Source: Cyrtodaria siliqua
Taxonomy: Eukaryota > Mollusca > Bivalvia > Adapedonta > Hiatellidae
DNA: 64,000 bases
Direction of reading: 5' to 3'
NCBI GenBank assembly: GCA_037043455.1
Contig: JAWPHD010004362.1
Coordinates: 1-64,000, forward strand
Both the position numbers and the translations under genes were made by a program. Below are positions 56,825 to 64,000 of the stretch, piece after piece (the stretch's first letter is position 1; every line of letters begins with the position of its first letter). The notes under the pieces were generated by a model that saw only the letters and a program-made list of their open reading frames with translations, was not told where the DNA came from and made no database searches.

Positions 56825-57560
56825 TTAACCGCAAAACAACGGTAAAATTACACTATAAAACTGTTTATCAAAACTCTATCCAGGTTTTTAGGTCAATAAT
56901 GTATTTGAGCTAATTAAAAGTATAGGTTTATTCACAGTTTTAAAATACCGGTGATTGAAAATGGCTGGTTACATGTACAATCCCGTGTGGTTTCCGGGGG
57001 CCCCCGTTTGGTCACGGGGCAAAGAATAGGGCCACTGCAGATCCCTTTGGAGGGGTAGACAGAGGGGTAGAATCCCCCCAAATTCATGTTCATTTTATCA
57101 ATTTTTGTTCATGTTCATTAAAGGTCTTCATCATGATCCCTGCATTGTTTCAGGTGCTATCTCGCTCGCATCAAAAGAGCAGTGGCAGAAAAACAATTAC
57201 GTGGCTCCAGCGTAAATGGAGTTTCTACGATAGAATTTGCAGCAACTCTGCAGTTCAGGGTGAGAAGGTTCTAGGCCCATTTTCCATATTTTATCTCGAT
57301 GTACATGGAAGATGAGCCTGGCATGTTCATGCCTGTTAGGCGCCATATAACCTTTTCATGTGTTGGTGCGCCTTTAAACCCCAATTCAATTCAATTCAAT
57401 ACATGTACAACTGTTTATACTGTGTCTATAGAGTTTGGATTCTCAAAATATTTGAGTTATATAAAAATGATTACCTCATTGGCAGAAGTTTTAGGAACGG
57501 TGTATATCTGCTGTAAAATATTGTCAGTTAATTGCAGGATAGGGCCTTTAAATAATGCGA
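56825..57560 (+). repeat. Dispersed repeat F, copy 2, interrupted by SINE-C
   Basis: Collinear with 5800-6110 on both sides of the SINE at 56981-57400. Right part: 'caactgtttatactgtgtct', 'ggattctcaaaatattt', 'ttacctcattg'. Confidence 0.65.
56981..57400 (+). mobile_element. SINE-C full-length copy with 10-bp target-site duplication
   Basis: 420 bp flanked by acatgtacaa at 56971-56980 and 57401-57410. The head is G/C-rich (tcccgtgtggtttccggggg), followed by 'ttcattaaaggtcttcatca', 'tggctccagcgtaaatgg', 'cctgttaggcgccatataac' and an aattcaattcaattcaat tail. The uninterrupted relative at 5950-6000 supports the insertion. Confidence 0.9.
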
Positions 57561-58512
57561 GATAGATTCTTCAAGATTGCCCCGTGTCCCTTAAACTCCC
57601 TTTATGAAAAGCTATAAATGTTCCAGAGTAATAACAACCAGTTTTCCCTGATGTCAGATTTGGTTCACAATGTACTAAATTAAATCCAGAATTTTACAAA
57701 TTAGCCTTCGACTTCGTATGGTTTTAATATTTGTATAATTTATTGTCACGGCAACAATGGAGCAAATATAGAATATCTGCGTATAATGCGATGAAGACTT
57801 GATAATTGTGCATACTGACCTATATTTAGTTTCCTTATAAGGAAACGTTAGTCAAGCAAACCCGTCTATATTCCAGTTCTCTCCCTCGCTTGTTACGCTC
57901 AGAGAGTTATGCTGTATGCAAAAAAACAAAAAACAAAAAACAACTATTTTCCAATATTTGCAGGCAGTCACGCTGTCTGAGACACATTTCTATCTCACCC
58001 TTTAAAGGCAAATTCTCCCAAATGTTTACTACAGTCTTGAACCTATGGTTAGATGTGGAAGCTGGCACGTATTGGAATTCGTAATGAGTACATTTGTGGT
58101 TTGCCAGAATGGGAAGTCTCCAGTAATTGTAAATGCTGAGATGCGACCATATATGTTGGACTTTTGTTACAGTTTCTGTTAGGGTCTGGAAAATCAGAAA
58201 CTCTGTGTTTGGTGTCGACTAGCAATGAAATGTTGTGAATAGTTAAACTGACACAGTAGAATTTGTGTGGTTGATGCAGGAAAAAGGCAGTAGAACAATT
58301 ATGGAGGCTTCAGATGCTGTTGGAAAAGAATCTGTTTTTGTGTGGAAGAATTGCTTCTTGAGGAAATGAAAATTAATATGTACTTTCTATTCAGTGTAGG
58401 AAAACAACTGTTGGTTTTCCAGTATAAGATCTAATACTAAAATTTAAGCTGTGAATATGAAATTAAATAGAAATATAAAAAAAAACACTGAAAGATAACA
58501 ATAAATTTCCAG

Positions 58513-59298
58513 ACCGTACAAAATGTTCCAATTTGAAGAGATCTGTCAAGAAATTGTATACAGAGCGAATAGTGACTGCTCCTTTTATAAAAGGTATTCT
58601 GCCAGTGATTTATATCCCCCTGGTGACACTAACAGTTTGTATCTGCCTAGGGACAATACTAGTTTATATCTCACGAGGGACAATAACAGTTTATATTTCC
58701 CCAGGGATGAGAAAATGCATGAACAAAAATTCACTAGTATGAACTCTCCATATGAAAATCCATATTTCACCGGTAAGAGTGCATATTTGACCGGTAAGAG
58801 TGCATATTTCACCGGTAAGAGTGCATATTTGATTAATGAGGAAAAGCAAAAATTCACTAGTGGCGAAAGCAGCAGACATTTTACTAGACAATTTGAGAAT
58901 GGTTATTCAGCAGGTGAATATGCTAAATGCTTCACCAGTGCAGATAAAGGTTGTCCGACTAGTGAATATTGTGAGCAATATTTCCCTGGTGAGGATAAAA
59001 GTGATTCAACTAGTGAATATGATATATATTTCACTGGTGAAAATAAAAGTTGTCCTGCTAGTGAATACGATACTTACACAACAGGCAAGGATAAAAATGA
59101 ATCAACTAGTGAATATGATATATATTTCACCGGTGAAGATAAAAGATGTCCGGCTAGTGAATATGATAAATATATAAATGGTGAAAGTAAATGTGATTCG
59201 ACTAGTAAAGATAGTGGCTATATCACTATTGGTGACTTGACATATTCAGCTAACGAGGGTACCGACGAGGACAAGTTGGCTTCTAGTGATGGCAACAG
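58513..59298 (+). CDS. Candidate 786-nt cassette exon of KDM6, or an intronic repeat-protein gene
   Basis: An open frame with ATG at 58523 runs 263 codons to a stop at 59312. It sits almost exactly between an acceptor-like ttccag (ending 58512) and a donor-like aacag|gtatat (59299). Stops lie just outside both sites, at 58502 and 59312. As an exon it is 786 nt (divisible by 3), and its phases match the flanking KDM6 exons (…ata-gg | a-ccg… and …ag | g-gtg…), so it would insert 262 residues without shifting frame. The protein has three tandem families: about 11 residues (NSLYLPRD-type, x3-4), 7 residues (YFTGKSA-type, x3-4) and 16 residues (SEYDIYFTGEDK-type, x5, alternating two subtypes). It is rich in Ser, Thr, Tyr, Asp, Glu and Gly, with no signal peptide or membrane segment. 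The insertion would fall inside a TPR helix, so constitutive use is unlikely. I recognise no family. Confidence 0.45.
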
Positions 59299-59689
59299 GT
59301 ATATTTCTGTATAAATGCATCTTCAACATTTAATACTTATTTTATAGTTATTCTGTGTTGTCTTTCCTATAAAAAAATAAAAATAAAATAGATTCTCAAC
59401 TTGTGATATCTTAGACAGAAACAAGTATATATAATGAAATTATTATCATTTATTTTTTCCAGTCACCCGTGCGTTGACCCATTTATTCTCCCCGTAATTT
59501 GGCATGTTGTTGGTCAGGGAGGACCATCCCACCACACGCCTTACAAACAAACATATATAAAACTGATTATATATACATATTATTATAATATTTGACTTCC
59601 ATATAATAAAATCTGTATAAAGCGGTAGTCTTTACATTTTCTAAAACATTTAATTGTATGTTTTAATCTATAATTATTAGGCTTTGTAT

Positions 59690-59950
59690 GGGTGGGGGTG
59701 GGGGTGATATAGTGCTGCCCTTGACCTCCCATTCATACTTCACACTTTTCTACATGTCACATTTTCTTGTCTGGACAACTCTTGAACATCTCAACAGATT
59801 TTGACGATACTTGGTAGAAAGTATCAGTCTAGTTGATCACATCGTTTCGCTGTTCCGGTCCATTGACTTTCAGGGAAGTTATGGCCTTATTTCAGCTGAT
59901 AGCTTACATAGGGGGGCATTCTTTTCCTCAGACAGTCATTTTTAAAATGA
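59690..59950. repeat. Dispersed repeat I, copy 3
   Basis: 'cattttcttgtctggacaac', 'cagattttgacgatacttgg', 'tcgctgttccggtcc', 'agctgatagcttaca'. Confidence 0.55.
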
Positions 59951-60340
59951 TTGAAAGGCAGTAAACCAAACGAACATTTTTTCTGTAACCTTGGTGACCC
60001 TCCATTGACAGAGAAAGAAATTTATCTGGTCAGTTGTAATACAAGTTCCGTCCGTGTGACCATGACATTGGTTATTGGCAAATCTGAGAAGTTCGTTTAA
60101 GGTGAATTGAGTCTGTCTCGTGGAATGACTTTGTGTCTTTCTTATGTATGACGACTATGACTTGCATTGATCATTGGAAAATCTGTATATAGCAGACATA
60201 GGTACCATTGTCTGAGGGATCCATTGCAGCTGTACAGCATGTTGTTAAGTGTATTGGTGACTATGACCTGGCTTGGGATATTTATTGGAAACATCTGAGA
60301 TTGTATCACGTCTAGCCAGTAGTTCGGTCTCTTCTATTAT

Positions 60341-60687
60341 CAGGGCTCGAAATAAGCACTAGTCCTGTAGCCCGAGGCTAGCAAAAATGCTGCCGGGCTA
60401 GCAAATTCTGTGTCTGGGTAGTCCTGATGGGCTAGTAACAAAAAGTATTCAAATAAGAAATAAATTATAAATCGATAGATTATGTAGTGACATCACTGTC
60501 TAACCTAACAGGTCTTTTAAAAACCTGATATTTCCAAAGTTCCAATAAATGTAAAACTCGTATAAAGAAACCGAAACTTGAATTAAAATAGTATTTTCTG
60601 TTGAATATTATATTGGGCTCGTAAATTTTGAGCAGGTCTAGTGATTTTACCCAACTAGTAAACTAAAAATGTTAATTTCTAGCCCTG
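60341..60687. mobile_element. hAT-like MITE, CAGGGCTC ends, 5-bp target-site duplication
   Basis: Ends cagggctcgaaataagc and gttaatttctagccctg are inverted. Flanked by attat at 60336-60340 and 60688-60692. 347 bp, repeated gctagcaa/gctagtaa motifs inside, no ORF. Confidence 0.88.
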
Positions 60688-61117
60688 ATTATACAAAAAA
60701 CCTATATAATTCAAATTTAAAAAAGTATATAGGAAATAAGCACTAGCTACTAACGGTAAAGGAGGCTTACGAAAACCCATACAAGTGGAGATGTGGGATT
60801 AGAATTTCTTGCATACAGGACAAGGATATCGGTCGTTTTGCCGGGGCTAGATATTTCCATCTCACCCTAGGATGCGCCAACATCCGGTATGCAGGAAAAC
60901 ATACAAAATGCTAGCAGTTGGCGGCGTCAACGCACAAAATATCTCTGATATGCAAGAAAAAGAATCTATCACGGGTATTCGGTTCAGATACAGAATTCCA
61001 ACCCTCGGTATAAGTGTTTTAATCGGAACCTCGGCAGAACCTCGGTTCCAATAAAAATACATACATTGGGTTGGAATTCCCTATCTTCACCGGATACCCA
61101 TGAAAGATTCTTATAAA

Positions 61118-61341
61118 CCGCGGAGTGGCTTAGTGCCTTGCATTTGGGAGGTCGTGGATTCAGTCTCCGACCAGGTCACACCAGAATGGTACTAGTAGCT
61201 CCCTTGGTTGACGTTCAGCACATAATGGGTAGTTCTAGGGCTGGTCGGCCAGGTGTCGGTATAATATGCCTGGGTGGGGTATTATGTCGTGTTTCTTCGG
61301 CATGGTATTCCAGTGCGACAGCGCTATTAAGTTGAGCATTG
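61118..61341 (+). mobile_element. SINE-E with tRNA-like head, interrupted
   Basis: Head ccgcggagtggcttagtgcc … gtcgtggattcagtctcc (A- and B-box regions), body 'caggtcacaccagaatggta', 'gctggtcggccaggtgtcgg', 'ggcatggtattccagtgcga'. The 3' part resumes at about 61727-61830 ('ctgctacaagtagaat', 'gaccttaaacccaaacatac'). Confidence 0.75.
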
Positions 61342-61450
61342 GTTTAAACATATTTTATTTCAAAGATAATGCACTATACAAATATTACATATAATAATAA
61401 ATTGATTGGAATGAAAGCAGAATACTTAGAGATCCTTTCGTTAAAAGTTG

Positions 61451-61723
61451 GGGCGTCTACGGCCGAGTGGTTATAGTCTCGAACCATTTGCCCCTCACCG
61501 CTGTGGGTTCGATCATTCATGGTCCTAGGCATCTGTGAGGAAGCTATTCAGCTGGCTTACGGAACGTCGGTGGTTCTACCCAGGGCCCCGCCCGTGGACA
61601 AAAATTGCCCGGGGAGCACCTGGGGTCTTCCTCCACCAATGGAAGCTGGAATAGGTGCTGCGGCCATAATTATGATCTTAGCTGTTAATGCGACTATAAA
61701 ATCCTATTCAGTTCTTAATTCCA
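61451..61723 (+). mobile_element. SINE-B copy nested in SINE-E
   Basis: tRNA-like head gggcgtctacggccgagtgg … ctgtgggttcgatc, body 'gcttacggaacgtcggtggt', 'acctggggtcttcctccacc', tail aaatcctattcagttcttaa. Flanked by taaaagttg at 61442-61450 and 61724-61732. Confidence 0.85.
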
Positions 61724-62099
61724 TAAAAGTTGAGCATTGACCTTACTGCTACAAGTAGAATATGTTGTAATATGACTGAAAGTTTGTTAAACGTGACCTT
61801 AAACCCAAACATACATACATACTAGAATAAAGGTGAATGGAAAACTAAAATTTTAAACAGTATTTTTGCAATTTCAATGTGTTTACCATAACTGAAATAA
61901 TGGGGCAGTCGCATAATGTGAGCAGAGTATTTTTGGTTGAAAAAACTTTTACCAATTTACAGGGAGTTGGGGTTTGTGGGGAAGGGTGGGCTGGTTGAAA
62001 GACCATAAGTAGAAATTACCTGCAACTTTTCAGAGAATTCCAGATGCCTAACATTTCTAAAAGGTGAATAACTAAGTATATATTTTGGTGTATTTTCAG

Positions 62100-62275
62100 G
62101 GTGCTGTACCAGCAGCAGAATCAGCCTATGGATGCGCTGCAGGCATACATCTGTGCAGTACAGCTAGACAAGTCTCACTCAGCTGCGTGGACCGACCTCG
62201 GCCTGCTGTATGAAACGTGTAACCAACCGAAAGACGCACTCACGTGCTATATCAAGGCAACCAAAACAGCTAAAG
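62100..62275 (+). CDS. KDM6A: KDM6A/UTX-like histone demethylase, TPR exon g (last in window)
   Basis: This 176-nt exon has one base completing Gly, 58 codons, and one base. Acceptor gtgtattttcag, donor gtaagc. It encodes [40 protein letters not shown] and [18 protein letters not shown]. These are two TPR units nearly identical to vertebrate UTX ([43 protein letters not shown]). This is the strongest identification in the window. The following exons (linker and JmjC dioxygenase domain) lie beyond the right edge. Confidence 0.97.
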
Positions 62276-62489
62276 GTAAGCATGTGCCAGTTAACATAAA
62301 AACTATCCAGTATCCAGTACCGCAAATTTTCATCTTTACATCATCTTTACGTCATGTGCTAGGCAAGAGCTCAATGCAAAACTGTCGTATCTTTTACATA
62401 TCATTATAATAGTTCCACATTCGCCCCTGGAAAGGATCTTTATAAAATTGTTATCCTTTTTTCACAGAATGAAGTGGGGGCTATATAGG

Positions 62490-62795
62490 AATCATGTTGT
62501 CCGTAATGTCCTATCGTGTCGCATCTCGTCCTGTTGTGTCCCATAACACATTTTTGTCCCGGCGCATTGAGTCCCGTAACACAGTTTAATTACTTGCATT
62601 CCTCAAACAGTTTTGAATGGGTTGTTTCCAAACTTCATATACACATAACAACTGATGAGCTTATGTCCCTCTGCATCACCCATCTCTACATCACCCATTG
62701 TTGATTGCCTGATTTATTACAGCATTATGACCCTTCGTTTGACTTAAAATTTAAGTGAAGCTATTCATCAGCTTCAGTGAAAGTTCTAGTTTTCT
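62490..62795 (+). mobile_element. Deleted copy of the GTCTC hairpin element
   Basis: 'cataacacatttttgtcccg' and 'gagtcccgtaacacag' join directly to the tail 'cattcctcaaacagttttga' … 'agtgaaagttctagttt'. The tandem core seen at 4480-5330 is absent. Confidence 0.7.
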
Positions 62796-63924
62796 GAGGA
62801 GATATGGGATTTGAGAGTGTTGGATTGTAACTTTTGGAGAAAATACAAGACAAGCAAAAAAATAATGAAAAAAAAGGGGATCAACACCACTGTTACAAGT
62901 GTTAAAATGTTGATACCTAATTACAAGATGTGGCAAGCAGGGAGGTAGCATGCTGCCTACACATTGTCTGAACAAATAAGAAAATTAAGTAAAAAATGCA
63001 ATAAAACAACTAGGGAATTGGTATGAGAAAACGCGTTTTGTTTTTCAGTTTTCCTTGAAAATCCTTGAAAAAAAATCAGGGTCCCGGTAAATCATCAAAA
63101 TGTCAAGATTAAAATTAGTTATTAACAATGTTGGGCAATAATCCCAAAATGCACCACAGAGTATCTATGGATGAAAAAACATCTGCATTTGGTGGAGGGT
63201 GTAGAAGCATGCTTGACCGCTAGCATAATGTGTCTCTTGCGAACATTTTAAAAATGCTCTAGCTATGCCACTGACAAGCAATGCATGTATTCGATCAGAA
63301 CCCCACCGGCGTAAACAATAGTCGCCCCACTGTCACAAGACGGTGTTCAAATGGAGATATTAAATCATAAAAAAACTTGTAAAAATGTTACGACAGGGAT
63401 CGCATGTGATTGATCAGGTACACCAGTGTTTCCAGCGTAAACAATGGTGTGATAATATGACCATTTATTGCATGTTATACGATTTTTTAAAGATGTATAA
63501 ATGGTCTTGTCGAATCTCATGTGGTATATTTTTGTAATCTGAATACTTGTGTTATGGATTTTCATTTTTTTGCCGGTCTGAAATATCTCGGTGAAATATC
63601 TCGTTCTGCTCAAATTGCGTTCTTTCTATATTTTCATAAATATTTACGTTAGTATCTGTAAATAACTGTGCTCATCGCAGAATTGTCATTCCTTGGAATA
63701 TTGTTGCGTGAAGCTGGTGAGAAAAGCGGGGACGCAACTTTTCGCTGTCTTATGGGTTGGATGAGAAATACACGAGTTGGACTATTAGATGTGTATTATA
63801 AGGCCAAATAAAACTGTGTGGTTCCTTTTACATGCTGAAAAAATTAGTGTAGGTAGGGAAAATATTTTATTTTCTAAAAATATTTTATTTTATATTTTGT
63901 CTTTCTTTCATTCAGTACTTTTAA

Positions 63925-64000
63925 AGGGAATGTAGCGACACAGCCAAACCATCTGTATTATTGACAGTTCTGAAAAACTTGATTAAGGGTGAAAGAACTA
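63925..64000. mobile_element. Left end of a TTAA foldback element, cut by the window
   Basis: ttaaagggaatgtagcgaca + cagccaaaccatc … 'gttctgaaaaacttga' matches 35711-35790. Confidence 0.65.

Larger units (their letters stand above)
51744..62099 (+). other. KDM6 intron f-g, with a candidate cassette exon
   Basis: GT-AG intron of 10.4 kb, or two introns if 58513-59298 is spliced in. It contains a hairpin-headed element (52206-53487), low-copy tandem repeats (53800-54010, 54685-54752), SINE fragments (55643-55815), a full SINE-C copy (56981-57400), an hAT-like MITE (60341-60687) and nested SINEs (61118-61830). 57570-58500 shows nothing beyond AT-rich sequence. Confidence 0.8.
62276..64000 (+). 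other. Start of the next KDM6 intron, cut by the window edge
   Basis: Begins with the donor gtaagc. It contains a deleted copy of a hairpin-element tail (62490-62795) and the left end of a foldback element (63925-64000). 62800-63920 shows no recognised element. Confidence 0.75.

Noticed and set aside
56164..57594. Possible 1.4-kb TTAA element (ttaaagggacacagtg … ccccgtgtcccttaa)
   Set aside because: End match is short and imperfect, and the interior consists of other known repeats; not enough to call.

Overview
This window is eukaryotic, AT-rich and mostly non-coding. It looks like lophotrochozoan DNA and most likely a marine mollusc, possibly a bivalve. Two things suggest this: the dense, diverse non-autonomous transposons and minisatellites, and one split gene whose exons encode conserved tetratricopeptide (TPR) repeats. 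The species assignment is inference.

The only gene I can firmly support is a KDM6A/UTX-type histone H3K27 demethylase on the + strand. Seven consecutive exons (34012-34132, 35385-35439, 39803-39837, 44586-44682, 50459-50585, 51645-51743, 62100-62275) have GT..AG borders and join in one frame without a stop. They cover part of the N-terminal TPR domain. The catalytic JmjC domain must lie beyond the right edge, and the N-terminal exons were not found. Everything from 1 to 34011 is therefore first-part intron or 5' flank, filled with repeats. A 786-nt open segment at 58513-59298 inside the last complete intron behaves like a phase-matched cassette exon of the same gene, or alternatively an intronic lineage-specific gene.

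Layout: 1-34 kb holds SINEs (several tRNA-headed families), a decayed non-LTR retrotransposon (20.37-21.64 kb), hairpin-headed tandem elements (4.3-5.6, 14.4-15.0, 22.9-24.4, 32.8-34.0 kb), hAT-like and Harbinger-like MITEs, and minisatellites (35 bp at 2.1 kb; 33 bp at 21.9 kb; an ATC-rich tract at 26.6 kb). The KDM6 part (34-62.3 kb) has further hairpin-headed elements (34.1, 41.6, 52.2 kb), foldback elements (35.7, 39.1, 44.1 kb), nested hAT-like elements (37.1-38.6 kb), a 3-kb 18-bp minisatellite (45.8-48.8 kb) and an unusual array made of truncated copies of one of the gene's own exons (51.1-51.64 kb). The long open reading frames at 2.1, 21.8, 26.5 and 46-48.8 kb are products of tandem repeats and are not called as genes.
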